DNA of 64,000 nucleotides from Acidobacteriota bacterium (GCA_021846985.1 JAJZVX010000016.1:1-64000), one strand, 5' to 3'. Shown: positions 18,986 through 28,221, counted from the stretch's first letter. The notes: generated by a model from the sequence alone, not told the origin. Numbers and translations: made by a program.

Positions 18986-20233
18986 CTATTCCGTCCAGCG
19001 CCGCATGATCAGCGTGGCGTTAATGCCGCCGAATCCGAAGGAATTCGACAGCGCAATGTCAAAGCTGTGCGCCACGGCCTGGTTGGGCACGTAGTCCAGG
19101 CGGCACTGCGGATCCGGTTCCACCAGGTTGGTCGTCGGCGGCAGCATCTGGTTCTGGAGCGCCAGCACCGTGATGCCCGCTTCCAGTCCTCCCGCGCCGC
19201 CCAGCAGGTGCCCGTGCATGCTCTTGGTCCCGCTGATCTTCAGCCGGTGGCTCAGCGCGTGCTCGCCAAACACCGCCTCAATCGCCTGCGACTCGTTTCC
19301 GTCGCCCGCCGGCGTCGAGGTTGCGTGCGCGTTGATGTAGCCCACCTCTTCGGGCTTGATTCCCGCATCCTTCAGCGCCGCGCGCATGCTTCGCTGAGCG
19401 CCCGCGCCCTCCGGCGCAAGAGCTGTCATGTGGTAGGCGTCCGCGCTCATCCCGTAGCCGATCACCTCGGCCAGAATCTTCGCGCCGCGCGCCCGCGCAA
19501 ACTCCAACTCTTCCAGAATCAGAATGCCCGCGCCTTCACCGATCACAAATCCGTCGCGGTCCTTGTCGAACGGCCGGCTGGCGTGGGTGGGATCGTCGTT
19601 GCGGGTTGAAAGCGCCCGCATCGATGCAAAGCCGCCCACCGAAAGCGGCGTCACCGCCGCTTCAGCTCCGCCCGCGATCATCGCGTCCGCATCCCCGTGC
19701 AGGATCATGCGCACCGAGTCGCCAATCGAGTTGGCCGAGGTGGCGCAGGCCGTGGCCGTGGCCGAAATCGGCCCCTTGGCCCCGTAGCGGATGCTCAACT
19801 GCCCCGCCGCCATGTTCACAATGGCCGCGGGAATAAAGAAGGGAGAGATCTTGCGCGGCCCGCCCTGCAGCAGATTCGAGTGCTCGCGCTCGATAATCTC
19901 GAATCCGCCGATTCCAGAGCCAATGAAGATGCCGACCCGGTCTTCGTTCTCCGGCGTAATCTTCAGGCCCGACTGCGCCATCGCTTCCTGCGTGGCTGCA
20001 AACGCAAAGTGGATGAAGCGCCCCATCTTGCGCGCTTCTTTTTTGTCCACAAAGTTCAGCGGATCGAAGTTTTTCACTTCGGCCGCGAACGTAACTGGGA
20101 AGCCCGTGGTGTCAAACCCCTGGATGGGACCCATCCCGCTGGTCCCCGCCATCAGCTCCTGCCACACCACGGGAGCGGTATTGCCCACCCCGCATACCAG
20201 CCCAAGGCCGGTGATAACCACTCTGCGCTTCAC
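18986..20233 (-). CDS. fabF: 3-oxoacyl-ACP synthase II (FabF)
   Basis: The elongating condensing enzyme of type II fatty acid synthesis. The thiolase-fold protein has the active-site Cys in TATACATSANSIGD (about residue 165). Two catalytic His lie in NAHATSTPAGD and SMHGHLLGGAGG, and a Lys sits just before the latter. The length of 415 residues is standard. The start is GTG. It lies 3 bases downstream of acpP and is almost certainly cotranscribed with it, the usual acpP-fabF arrangement. Confidence 0.95.
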   Translation of the reverse strand: MKRRVVITGLGLVCGVGNTAPVVWQELMAGTSGMGPIQGFDTTGFPVTFAAEVKNFDPLNFVDKKEARKMGRFIHFAFAATQEAMAQSGLKITPENEDRVGIFIGSGIGGFEIIEREHSNLLQGGPRKISPFFIPAAIVNMAAGQLSIRYGAKGPISATATACATSANSIGDSVRMILHGDADAMIAGGAEAAVTPLSVGGFASMRALSTRNDDPTHASRPFDKDRDGFVIGEGAGILILEELEFARARGAKILAEVIGYGMSADAYHMTALAPEGAGAQRSMRAALKDAGIKPEEVGYINAHATSTPAGDGNESQAIEAVFGEHALSHRLKISGTKSMHGHLLGGAGGLEAGITVLALQNQMLPPTTNLVEPDPQCRLDYVPNQAVAHSFDIALSNSFGFGGINATLIMRRWTE

Positions 20234-20236
20234 AGG

Positions 20237-20482
20237 CTACTTGGCGCCTTTCTTCTCATTCTTCTCGATGTACTCGATCGCGTCCTTCACCGTCTTGATC
20301 TTCTCGGCGTCTTCGTCGGGAATCTCCAGGTCAAAGGCCTCTTCAAACTGCATCACCAGCTCCACCACGTCCAGCGAATCCGCGCCCAGGTCTTCCTGGA
20401 AGCTCGCGCCGGGGGTCACTTCGGCCTCATCCACCTGCAACTGCTCAACGATGATCTGTTTTACCTTTTCTTCAACGGCCAT
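20237..20482 (-). CDS. acpP: acyl carrier protein
   Basis: A small acidic four-helix carrier that holds growing acyl chains on 4'-phosphopantetheine. The attachment Ser36 is in the universal [12 protein letters not shown] motif. The 81 residues are near the family norm, with a Lys-rich C-terminal tail. GAGGAG precedes the ATG. It is the first gene of the acpP-fabF pair, with a promoter-like sequence 75-105 bases upstream. Confidence 0.96.
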   Translation of the reverse strand: MAVEEKVKQIIVEQLQVDEAEVTPGASFQEDLGADSLDVVELVMQFEEAFDLEIPDEDAEKIKTVKDAIEYIEKNEKKGAK

Positions 20483-20897
20483 GCGTAGTTCTCCTCATTT
20501 CCGGTTCGATAACCGGACATCTTTCCGGGGCAAGGCTGGCTTGCTCTCCGCCTGCCTACAATACCGGCCCACGGCAGGGATATACAACCCTCGCGCCAAA
20601 AAATTACGCAAGGCCCGGAAATTCAAGTCTAAAGGGCCGCCGAAGGCATGTAAAGGCGCGCCGCGGCGGAAGTTGAAACCGCGGATTTCAGCCCCATCCC
20701 CGCTTCCCGATTTTGGCGGCCGCGCCTCATCCTTGCGCGATCCGCCGCGGCGGGTACAAGAACGGGATGTTGCGCGCTGCCATGCCCTCGCCCTCACCTT
20801 CCACGCGAACCGTCTATACCTGCACCAGACGCGCCTCCAGAAAAGCAGCGCCAATCCCTCGCCGGCAAGCGTACATTAGGCGAAGGAGAGAAAGTCA
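20483..20897. other. divergent spacer between acpP and rmuC
   Basis: About 415 bases without a credible gene. The acpP-proximal part holds the candidate acpP promoter (20558-20587). The rmuC-proximal end holds a good ribosome-binding site (GAAGGAGAG) before rmuC. The middle is very GC-rich and shows nothing recognisable. Confidence 0.4.
20558..20587 (-). promoter_or_regulatory. candidate acpP-fabF promoter
   Basis: Reading leftward, TTGTAT (20582-20587) and TATTGT (20558-20563) are separated by 18 bases, a plausible sigma-70-type -35/-10 pair upstream of acpP. This was found by eye only. Confidence 0.4.
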
Positions 20898-22382
20898 ATG
20901 CTGGACCTGTTTCTCGGCGTCGCTGCCGTCTGTGTGGGCATCGTTCTCGGCTTTTTCCTGAAGTCTGCTTCCGCCAAAGCCGAAAAAAACTTGCTCGATC
21001 AGCGCGCGCTGGAGCTTGCGAACGAGTTGGCCGCCGCCCGCGCCACACTGGCCCAGGCGCAGGCCGCCGCCGACGCCCGCGCCGGCTTTGAGCCCCTGGC
21101 CGCCGAGCGCGAAAGGACCATCGCGCGCCTCGAACAGGAGTGCGCCGCCCTCCGCTCCGCCCTCCAGGACAAAAATGAGCAGGCCGCCCAGGCCAACAAC
21201 ACCATCGCCGCGCTCAACACCCGCCTTGAAAACGAGCAGAAGAACATCGCCGAAAAGATCACCCTTCTCGATCAGGCCCGTCAGGCCCTCGCCAACCAGT
21301 TTGAGGCCCTCGCCGGCGGCATCCTCGAGCAAAAATCCAAAATCTTCTCAGAAAGCAGTCAGAAAGAGCTCGGCACGCTCCTCACTCCGCTGCGCGAGCA
21401 GATCGAACAATTCCGCAAGAAGGTTGAAGAAGCTCAGTCCGACTCCAAAACCGGCGTCACCCGGCTCGAAACCCTCATCGGCTCTCTCGGCACGCTCAAT
21501 CAGCAGCTCACCGAAGAGGCCCGCAACCTGACCACAGCCCTGCGCGGCTCCTCCAAAGCGCAGGGCGACTGGGGCGAATTCATCCTCCGCGACCTGCTTG
21601 AAAAAGCCGGCCTTCGCGAGGGCGAGCAGTACACCTTTCAGGAGCGGTTCGAGTCCGCCGCCGAGGACGGCGGCCGCAAAACCTCCATCACCGATGTCGT
21701 GGTCTCGCTGCCGGGCGGCCGCACGCTCATCATCGACTCCAAGGTCTCTCTCAACGCCTATGCCGACTCCGTCAACGCCTCAACGGACGACGGCCGCGGC
21801 ACCGCCCTCAAACGCCACCTGGCCAGCGTCCGCGCTCATGTGGACGAGCTCGCCGCCCGCCGTTACCACAAGCTGCCCGGCCTGGAAACGCCCGATTTTG
21901 TCGTCATGTTCATTCCCATCGAGCCGGCCTTCATCTCCGCCCTCCAGCAGGACTCGGCCCTGTGGCGCTACGCCTACGAGAAGGAAATTCTCCTCGTCGG
22001 TCCCACCACGCTCCTCTTCGTCATCCGCATCGTCGACAACCTGTGGCAGCAGGAGCAGCAGGCCCGCAGTGTGCAGGATGTGATGAACCGCGGCGCCGAA
22101 CTCTACGACAAGTTCGCCGGCTTTGTCTCCGATCTCGAAGCCGTGGGCAAAAGCCTGCGCGGCGCCGACCAGAGTTACTCCAGCGCCATGAAGAAACTCA
22201 GCGAAGGCCGCGGTAACCTCGTCCGCCAGGCCGAAATGCTCAAGCAGTTAGGCATCCGCAGCCATAAACAACTCCCCCGCACCCTTCTGGACCGCGCCGG
22301 CGTGGACGAGGACGAAGCCACGAAGCCACCTCTCGCCCTCGCCGCCAGCGCCAGCGAAAACGATGGGCAGGGGAAAGAATAG
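20898..22382 (+). CDS. rmuC: DNA recombination protein RmuC
   Basis: RmuC-family proteins limit inversions between short inverted repeats and carry a restriction-nuclease-like fold. Residues 1-20 are a single membrane anchor. Residues about 25-200 form a long Ala/Glu/Gln-rich coiled coil. The conserved domain starts near GSSKAQGDWGEFILRDLLEKAG and includes ITDVVVSLPGGRTLIIDSK, with the Asp and Lys of the presumed nuclease core. At 494 residues it is typical. GAAGGAGAG precedes the ATG. It is monocistronic and converges on aspS. Confidence 0.93.
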   Translation: MLDLFLGVAAVCVGIVLGFFLKSASAKAEKNLLDQRALELANELAAARATLAQAQAAADARAGFEPLAAERERTIARLEQECAALRSALQDKNEQAAQANNTIAALNTRLENEQKNIAEKITLLDQARQALANQFEALAGGILEQKSKIFSESSQKELGTLLTPLREQIEQFRKKVEEAQSDSKTGVTRLETLIGSLGTLNQQLTEEARNLTTALRGSSKAQGDWGEFILRDLLEKAGLREGEQYTFQERFESAAEDGGRKTSITDVVVSLPGGRTLIIDSKVSLNAYADSVNASTDDGRGTALKRHLASVRAHVDELAARRYHKLPGLETPDFVVMFIPIEPAFISALQQDSALWRYAYEKEILLVGPTTLLFVIRIVDNLWQQEQQARSVQDVMNRGAELYDKFAGFVSDLEAVGKSLRGADQSYSSAMKKLSEGRGNLVRQAEMLKQLGIRSHKQLPRTLLDRAGVDEDEATKPPLALAASASENDGQGKE

Positions 22383-22430
22383 CAAGTCTTGGCCTGCATT
22401 CCAGGGCGTACAGCGCTGGCAGCTTGCCCG

Positions 22431-24329
22431 TCAGCTCCTCGGCGCCACCCGGATATGCAGCTCCTTGAGCTGCTGCTCGCTCACCGCCGTGGGCGCCTCT
22501 GCCATCAGGTCAATCGCCTTGGCTGTCTTCGGGAAGGCAATCACCTCCCGCAAGCTCGGCGCCCCCGCCAGCAGCATCACAATCCGGTCCAGCCCCAGCG
22601 CGATCCCGCCATGCGGCGGCGTCCCATACTCGAGCGCATCCAGGAAGAACCCGAACCGCGCCTTGGCCTCGGCGTCGCTGATGCCCAGCGAGGCAAAGAT
22701 TTGCTGCTGCACGTCCTTGCGGTGAATCCGGATCGACCCCGACCCCAGCTCCAGCCCGTTCATCGCCAGGTCGTAGCAGTTGGCCCGCACACTGGCCGGA
22801 TCGCTCACCAGGTTTGCCATATCTGCTTCAAACGGCGCCGTGAACGGATGGTGCGCCGGCACCCACTTCGCCGCCGCCAGGTCGTACTCGAACATCGGAA
22901 AATCTGTCAGCCAGATCGGATGAAACGCACTCGACCCATCCACCAGATTCGCTCCATCCACCGGGCCCGCCGTCCCGCGCGCGTGCGCCGCTTCCACCGC
23001 CGCCTCGGTCACGCGGAAGGCCCCATGACGGTCGGCATACTTCTTTGCCAGCTCGCCGCGGAAGTTGCCCGCCGCGGCATACACATTGATCTCCCGCTCG
23101 CTCAGCCGCCCCGGGAACTTGGTGTCGCTGGCCTTGATATGGTGCGCCGGGTCGCCCGCCACCACGATCGTAAAGTCGCCTTCTTCGGCGCCGCACAGCT
23201 CCCGCACCTTCGCTGCCGGCTCCGGAAAGCCCTTCGCCAGCCGCTTGAAGTCGTCGATAAACTTCGCGCCCTTCTTCTGGTCAAACAGAGGATGGTTCTC
23301 TTCGCGTTCCTTGCGGCTCAGCTCGCCCACCTTGGGAATGCGCAGCGCCACCACCGGTAGCGCCGCATCCATTTGCAGCGCCGCCAGCGCCTCATCGGTA
23401 AACGCCGCCCGCACATCCGTCAGCCCCGGCAGCCGCAAGTCCGGCTTGTCCGTTCCATACTGTCGCATGGACTCGTCGTAGCTGATCCGCGGGAACGGCG
23501 TCGGCAACTTCACCCCTGCCGCGGCAAATCCCGCCGCCAGAAACTGCTCCACCACGCCAAACACCGTCTCCTGCCGCGGAAAGCTCATCTCCAGGTCTAC
23601 CTGCGTAAACTCGAGCTGCCGGTCCGCCCGCAAATCCTCGTCGCGGAAGCACCGCGCAATCTGGAAGTACCGGTCGAAGCCTGAGATCATCAGAATCTGC
23701 TTGAAGATCTGTGGCGACTGCGGCAGTGCATAAAACTCCCCCGCATGCACCCGGCTCGGCACCAGAAAGTCCCGCGCCCCCTCCGGCGTGCTCTTGGTCA
23801 GGATCGGCGTCTCGATCTCCAGAAATCCCTGCCTGCTCAGGCTCTCGCGAATGGCCAGCGTAATCTCGTGCCGCAGCCTGAAGTTCCGCTGCATCTCCGC
23901 ACGCCGCAGGTCCACGTAGCGGTACTTCAGCCGCACCTCCTCGTTCTGGATCGCCTCTTCCGCCGGCGAAAACGGCGCCAGCCGCGTGTCGTTCAGCACC
24001 CGCAGCTCCGTCGCCTCGATCTCGATCTCCCCGGTCTCCATCTTGGGATTGATGGCGTCCTTGTCCCGCAGCCGCACCTTGCCCACTGCCGCCACCACGT
24101 ACTCCGGCCGCACCTGTTCGCCCTTGGCGTGGCCGTCCGGGGTCAGTTCCTTGTCCAGCACGATCTGCGCAATCCCGGAGCGGTCCCTTAAATCGAGAAA
24201 GATCAGGTTGCCATGGTCGCGCCGCCGGTTCACCCAGCCCATCAAAACCACCTGCTGCCCGGCATGAGCCGCGCGCAGCTCGCCGCATCGATGCGTCCGT
24301 TCGAGATTGCCTAGAAAGTCGAGTGACAT
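22431..24329 (-). CDS. aspS: aspartyl-tRNA synthetase
   Basis: A class IIb synthetase of the long bacterial type (632 residues), with the GAD insertion domain expected at about residues 300-420. The OB-fold anticodon domain is at the N-terminus ([19 protein letters not shown]). Motif 2 is [18 protein letters not shown], and motif 3 is [15 protein letters not shown]. The residue after RRRD is His39, the state seen in non-discriminating bacterial AspRS, where discriminating enzymes have Leu. A separate asnS exists in this window, which makes this of interest. It is divergent from a Uma2-type gene. Confidence 0.95.
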   Translation of the reverse strand: MSLDFLGNLERTHRCGELRAAHAGQQVVLMGWVNRRRDHGNLIFLDLRDRSGIAQIVLDKELTPDGHAKGEQVRPEYVVAAVGKVRLRDKDAINPKMETGEIEIEATELRVLNDTRLAPFSPAEEAIQNEEVRLKYRYVDLRRAEMQRNFRLRHEITLAIRESLSRQGFLEIETPILTKSTPEGARDFLVPSRVHAGEFYALPQSPQIFKQILMISGFDRYFQIARCFRDEDLRADRQLEFTQVDLEMSFPRQETVFGVVEQFLAAGFAAAGVKLPTPFPRISYDESMRQYGTDKPDLRLPGLTDVRAAFTDEALAALQMDAALPVVALRIPKVGELSRKEREENHPLFDQKKGAKFIDDFKRLAKGFPEPAAKVRELCGAEEGDFTIVVAGDPAHHIKASDTKFPGRLSEREINVYAAAGNFRGELAKKYADRHGAFRVTEAAVEAAHARGTAGPVDGANLVDGSSAFHPIWLTDFPMFEYDLAAAKWVPAHHPFTAPFEADMANLVSDPASVRANCYDLAMNGLELGSGSIRIHRKDVQQQIFASLGISDAEAKARFGFFLDALEYGTPPHGGIALGLDRIVMLLAGAPSLREVIAFPKTAKAIDLMAEAPTAVSEQQLKELHIRVAPRS

Positions 24330-24443
24330 ACGATTCGATTGTAATGGAACGAGTTCGGCGCTGGGCCGACAAGCTTACAGGGGTGGATTGACCTTTTCCA
24401 TCCCGCCAGGGACGGCGCTATGATTACCCGCAAGGAGAGCGAG

Positions 24444-24965
24444 ATGGCCGCTGCGCCGAATTTTGTGCCCCTCGAAGAGTATCTCCGGAGCTCCTACTCG
24501 CCTGACGCCGAGTACATTGAGGGGCAGATCGTGGAGAGGGAGAGCACGATGGGAGAGAACGATCACTCCGCATGGCAGAAGGCGCTTGTGGTCTGGCTTG
24601 AGATGCAAGCCGCGCGCGCGGGAATCCGTGTGCGGCCGGGACTGCGCGTGCAGGTGGATACCTACGGCTTTCTGATTCCCGACATTACGCTCCTCGACCG
24701 CTCGCGGCCGACCGAGCCCATTGCCACGCATCCGCCGATTGCGGTGATCGAAGTTCTCTCGCCCGCCGACCAGGTGGGCCGGTTGATGAAGAAGGGCGAG
24801 CGTTACGAAAAGATGGGCATTCGCACCATTCTCATCGTCGATCCCGAGGGCCCGGCATACCGGTTTCGCGAGGGGAAGCTTGAGCCGCTGGCGGAACGGG
24901 CGTTTACGCTGGAAGGCAGCCAGGCGCGGTTCGATCTGGACGAAATTGCGAAGCTGGTGGATTGA
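24444..24965 (+). CDS. Uma2 family (DUF820) PD-(D/E)XK nuclease-like protein
   Basis: A 173-residue protein of the Uma2/DUF820 family, predicted restriction-endonuclease-fold proteins common in Cyanobacteria and Acidobacteria, mostly of unknown role. The acidic core is visible: YGFLIPDITLLD followed by PPIAVIEVLSPAD, and then a conserved KGERYEKMGIRTILIVDPE strand-helix. The ATG at 24444 has AAGGAG 7 bases upstream; an earlier in-frame ATG at 24420 lacks one. It converges on a hypothetical gene. Confidence 0.85.
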   Translation: MAAAPNFVPLEEYLRSSYSPDAEYIEGQIVERESTMGENDHSAWQKALVVWLEMQAARAGIRVRPGLRVQVDTYGFLIPDITLLDRSRPTEPIATHPPIAVIEVLSPADQVGRLMKKGERYEKMGIRTILIVDPEGPAYRFREGKLEPLAERAFTLEGSQARFDLDEIAKLVD

Positions 24966-24992
24966 GCGGGCACCCGACAGCTACTTCTTCGT

Positions 24993-25526
24993 TCATTCAG
25001 CCCAACTATGGCGGCATTCGTCGATGTATTTCGCGGCCAGCTTCCATTCTGTAGCATCAAGCATCTTACGTTCCTTCACCACCTGTACGCGGAAGTTGTT
25101 CAGCGTTTGCATCCGATTGGAAAGGCTCGATGGGACTCGGCCTTCGTGCTTCAATCGAGAAACCCGGGCTGCAAATGGCTCCTTTGAGTGCGAGATGTTC
25201 TCAACTCGATCCAAGAAACTGGCAGCGTCGAAAAGCCACTGCGAGAGAACATCCGTCTGTTCCTGGAGGTCGGGCAGCAGATCGGGTGGCCGATCAACAT
25301 CCTCATCGGCCTTAAGGAAATTGAGTACTTTTTCAACCCCATGCTTTTTCGCCGCGCAGCTCCCGAGCTTCCTCGCAATGCGTCCTTCCGCTTCCAGTCG
25401 GCGACATATCTGATTTACTTGTTGCCGCGGATGAACATCGGCCATTCTCTCCAGGCAATCGTCACAGATGCCACTGCTTGGCACTTGCCTGGAAACGACA
25501 CCGAAAATCTTCTCAATGTTGGTCAC
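24993..25526 (-). CDS. unknown protein with Cys-containing HTH-like N-terminus
   Basis: A 177-residue protein that is not firmly recognised. The N-terminus (about 15-70) has SGICDDCLERM, PRQQVNQICRRLEAEGRIAR and GSCAAKKHGVEKVLN. Together these look like a small winged helix followed by a zinc-ribbon remnant in which one cysteine of the second pair is missing. The C-terminal half is helical and Arg/Lys-rich. The base composition is less GC-rich than the neighbouring synthetase genes, suggesting acquisition. It begins 27 bases after the hisS stop on the same strand, so hisS transcription may read into it. Confidence 0.65.
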   Translation of the reverse strand: MTNIEKIFGVVSRQVPSSGICDDCLERMADVHPRQQVNQICRRLEAEGRIARKLGSCAAKKHGVEKVLNFLKADEDVDRPPDLLPDLQEQTDVLSQWLFDAASFLDRVENISHSKEPFAARVSRLKHEGRVPSSLSNRMQTLNNFRVQVVKERKMLDATEWKLAAKYIDECRHSWAE

Positions 25527-25553
25527 GAGAATAGCCCAATCGTCTTCCGGATC

Positions 25554-26843
25554 TCAGCAGTCCGGCTGCGACAAAAACCCTGCCAGCTCCGCGCGAGGAA
25601 CCTTGGTCTGCATCCCAGTAGAGAAGTTCTTCACTGTCAGCATACCGGATTGCAGCTCGTCCTCGCCCAGGATCACCATCTGCCGCGCCGTCTTGTCCGC
25701 GGCTTCGAACGACTTCTTCAGCCGGAAGCTCCCCTCGCCCAGCTCCACCCACAGCCCCAGGTGGCGCAGCTCCCGCGCCAGTTGCAGGGCCGCCGCATTC
25801 ATCGTCTCGCCCAGCGGCGCCACGTACGCATCCGCCAGCGGAGCCTTGGCCGCCTCCTGCGCCAGCAGCGTCAGCGCCAGCCGGTCCTCGCCCATGGCAA
25901 AGCCAATCCCCGGAGCCTTCGGCCCCCCGATCGCCTCGCTCAGCCCGTCGTAGCGTCCGCCGCCCAGCAGCGCGTTCTGCGCGCCCAGCCCTCCATGCGT
26001 GAACTCAAACGTCGTCCGCGTGTAGTAGTCCAGCCCCCGCACCAGCCGGTGATTCCGCCGGTAAGGCACATACGCCGCGTCCAGCGCCGCCGTCACCGCC
26101 GCAAAGTGTCTTTCGGACTCTTGGTCAAGATGGTCGGCGATGCGAGGCAGAGCGTCGATGATGGGCTGGTCCTCGGGCACCTTGCAGTCCAGCACCCGCA
26201 ACGGATTGGTCACCGCCCGCCGCTGGCAGTCAGGACACATCTGGGAGACGACCGGCGCCAGAGCCTCCCGAAGCGCCTGATTGTAACGTCCGCGGTCGGC
26301 GGAAGACCCCACCGAGTTCAGTTCCAGCGTCCACCCCGTAATCCCCAGCTCGTCCAGCAGCGTTGCCAGCATCTCCAGCACTTCCGCATCGCGCAGCGGA
26401 CTTTCGCTGCCCGCCGAGGGCGGCCCAATCACCTCCGCCCCGATCTGGTAGAACTGCCGGTACCGTCCCTTCTGCGGCCGCTCCCGCCGGAACTGCGGCC
26501 CGATGTAGTAGAGCTTCTGCAACTGCCCCGTCTCGCCCAGTTGGTGCTCGATGTACGCCCGCACCACTCCCGCCGTGTTCTCCGGCCGCAAGGTCAGCGA
26601 CTGCGTCTTCTCGCTTGCCGCCCGCGCCCGGTCCTCCCACGTATACATCTCCTTCGACACAATGTCGGTCTCTTCGCCCACACCGCGCGCAAACAGGCTG
26701 GTCTCCTCGAAGACCGGCGTCCGAATCTCGCCAAAGTTGTAGCGGGCAAACACCGCCCGCGCCGTAGCCTCAATCCGGTTCCACAGCGCCGTCTCCGGCG
26801 GCAAAAGATCGCGCGTTCCGCGCACAGCTTTCAGGGTGGCCAT
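25554..26843 (-). CDS. hisS: histidyl-tRNA synthetase
   Basis: A class IIa synthetase charging tRNA-His. Motif 2 and histidine-specific segments are visible: RPENTAGVVRAYIEHQ, QFYQIGAEVIGPP, GLDYYTRTTFEF (histidine A motif), GGGRYDGL, and motif 3 GIGFAMGEDRLAL. A C-terminal anticodon-binding domain occupies about residues 330-425. At 429 residues it is normal. The 5' leader, on the leftward transcript, contains three 19-bp tandem repeats. Confidence 0.95.
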   Translation of the reverse strand: MATLKAVRGTRDLLPPETALWNRIEATARAVFARYNFGEIRTPVFEETSLFARGVGEETDIVSKEMYTWEDRARAASEKTQSLTLRPENTAGVVRAYIEHQLGETGQLQKLYYIGPQFRRERPQKGRYRQFYQIGAEVIGPPSAGSESPLRDAEVLEMLATLLDELGITGWTLELNSVGSSADRGRYNQALREALAPVVSQMCPDCQRRAVTNPLRVLDCKVPEDQPIIDALPRIADHLDQESERHFAAVTAALDAAYVPYRRNHRLVRGLDYYTRTTFEFTHGGLGAQNALLGGGRYDGLSEAIGGPKAPGIGFAMGEDRLALTLLAQEAAKAPLADAYVAPLGETMNAAALQLARELRHLGLWVELGEGSFRLKKSFEAADKTARQMVILGEDELQSGMLTVKNFSTGMQTKVPRAELAGFLSQPDC

Positions 26844-26868
26844 ATCTTCTTTAGTGTAAACGTGTAAA

Positions 26869-26925
26869 GGAAGCAGGTCGCAGCCAGGGAAGCAGGTCGC
26901 AGCCAGGGAAGCAGGTCGCAGTCAG
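26869..26925. repeat. three 19-bp tandem repeats upstream of hisS
   Basis: The unit GGAAGCAGGTCGCAGCCAG occurs three times head-to-tail at 26869-26887, 26888-26906 and 26907-26925; the third copy has one C-to-T change. The array lies between hisS (26 bases away) and the receiver-like gene, within the probable hisS leader. CTGCGAC, complementary to the GTCGCAG inside each unit, occurs just beyond the array. Confidence 0.9.
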
Positions 26926-26961
26926 GAAAGACGCGACCACTCTGCGACGATTTCGCCTCGG

Positions 26962-27744
26962 TCAGTCTGTCTGCCTTCCAATCACGGCTCTGGTTACCAT
27001 TTCAAAGAGTTCTTGTGCGTTGTTCGTGCAGCCTTGACCGCCATGTTCGCGGGTTTCGCGCTTATGCTCGGGAGCATTCGATGCAGCGTAAAAGAAAAGT
27101 GGGGTTTTGTCCCCTTCTTTTCGCAATCGATCGAGAAGAACATAGCCCTCTCGCGGTCCTTCGCGACGGCCCATGTCTGAGATTATTGCTGCGTATTTCG
27201 TCTGCGCAAGCCGTTCAAAGGCCTCGTCGGTCGAGAGTGCCAAACTGAACCGAAGGCCCATGCCTTCGAATGCTTGCCGAGCATATACGTTATTCTCTGG
27301 GCGATCATCTACCCACAAAATGTGGTTTCTCCAACCGTCGCCGCTTCCCACACGCGCTGGTCCTACAGCATGCACCACTTCGACAATCTTGTTTAGCTCC
27401 GCCGCGGATGTCGGAGTATCGCTCTTGGCAGTTGCGGCAGTGAGGGATGCGACTACTGCCATTTGCATCTTCACATAGTTATCCTCGTTCTTGAAATCGC
27501 TCGGAGCGAATAGCTTTCCGCTGTGTTTGCTAACGAGCCAAGCAAAGACAGCTAAGACGAGCACGGGAAAGGTAATGAGAAAGTAAATTAGAGGAATTCG
27601 TTCGGATGCGGTAAACGATCCTGCAAAGGCAGTCACTAAAGAGGCAAATCCATACACCAGCACGATGAAGAGCGCGATGATACCTAGAGGGTTTCGGGCA
27701 AGGGATTTAGCGGTGTCTCCGAAGCTCTTAGTCTGATCGTTCAT
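26962..27744 (-). CDS. two-TM membrane protein with C-terminal receiver-like domain
   Basis: A 260-residue protein. Two hydrophobic segments (about 20-42 and 50-71) form a hairpin anchor. A helical linker (about 85-130) follows, then a CheY-like receiver fold at 140-255. The acidic pair is Asp146-Asp147 (ILWVDDRPENN) and the phospho-acceptor candidate is Asp190 (AIISDMGRREG). Where receivers normally have the conserved Lys, the sequence reads GGQGCTNN, so phosphorylation is doubtful. There is no DNA-binding output domain. The start at 27744 has GAGGAAG upstream; longer starts give a non-protein-like leader. Signalling at the membrane is inferred only. Confidence 0.75.
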   Translation of the reverse strand: MNDQTKSFGDTAKSLARNPLGIIALFIVLVYGFASLVTAFAGSFTASERIPLIYFLITFPVLVLAVFAWLVSKHSGKLFAPSDFKNEDNYVKMQMAVVASLTAATAKSDTPTSAAELNKIVEVVHAVGPARVGSGDGWRNHILWVDDRPENNVYARQAFEGMGLRFSLALSTDEAFERLAQTKYAAIISDMGRREGPREGYVLLDRLRKEGDKTPLFFYAASNAPEHKRETREHGGQGCTNNAQELFEMVTRAVIGRQTD

Positions 27745-27900
27745 CGGAAATCTTCCTCGTGACCGATAAGTGCCGGTGTATGGTTGGCAAAAGCGGCTGA
27801 AGTGGAGCGGGGGACATTCGTCGTTAGCGACGGGGTCAGCGAACGCAACAATTTTAGTCACTCCTCGTATCTTGAACAACGTATCTTTGCTTCCTGCCAG

Positions 27901-28221
27901 CTATGCCCTACGCTTAATCGACCTCAAGAGCGCACGGTCAATCCGCGTCTGCCACCCTGGTCCACCTGCCTTGAAATGTTCGATCACATCCGAAGAGAGC
28001 CGCAGCGACACAAGCTTCTTTGTCGGCGCCTTCTGCGGCCCGCGCTTGCCCCGCCGCGCCACCCTGCCGTCGCGAATCAGGTCGGCCCGGGCAAACCACG
28101 TGCGAGTCGCTTCGGCATCGTTCGGGTCATAGGGACCATCCCCGGACTCGTAGGGAATTGTGTCACCCTCTTTGCGGCCGAGAACCCGCTTCCAGTCTGT
28201 CTCACTGCGAGTCTTGTTCAT
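27901..28221 (-). CDS. brnA: BrnA family antitoxin
   Basis: A 106-residue protein whose C-terminal third matches the BrnA antitoxin: VSLRLSSDVIEHFKAGGPGWQTRID, a ribbon-helix-helix-type DNA-binding motif. It neutralises BrnT and, in the characterised Brucella pair, represses its own operon. It overlaps the end of brnT by 20 bases in another frame, the standard toxin-first order. A palindrome over the operon promoter is a likely binding site. Confidence 0.88.
   Translation of the reverse strand: MNKTRSETDWKRVLGRKEGDTIPYESGDGPYDPNDAEATRTWFARADLIRDGRVARRGKRGPQKAPTKKLVSLRLSSDVIEHFKAGGPGWQTRIDRALLRSIKRRA

Noticed and set aside
20495-20854. A 119-codon leftward frame upstream of acpP
   Set aside because: It is Arg/Trp-rich, lacks a ribosome-binding site and covers the probable acpP promoter.
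21640-21660. A GGTTCGAGTCC string resembling a tRNA T-arm
   Set aside because: It lies inside rmuC in a conserved coding frame, and no matching acceptor, D or anticodon arms surround it.
25188-26867. A 559-codon rightward frame opposite hisS
   Set aside because: It is Arg/Pro/Leu-rich antisense sequence with no domain, fully covered by hisS on the other strand.
26869-26925. The 19-bp repeats as a CRISPR array
   Set aside because: The repeats are directly adjacent with no spacers, and no cas genes are in the window.
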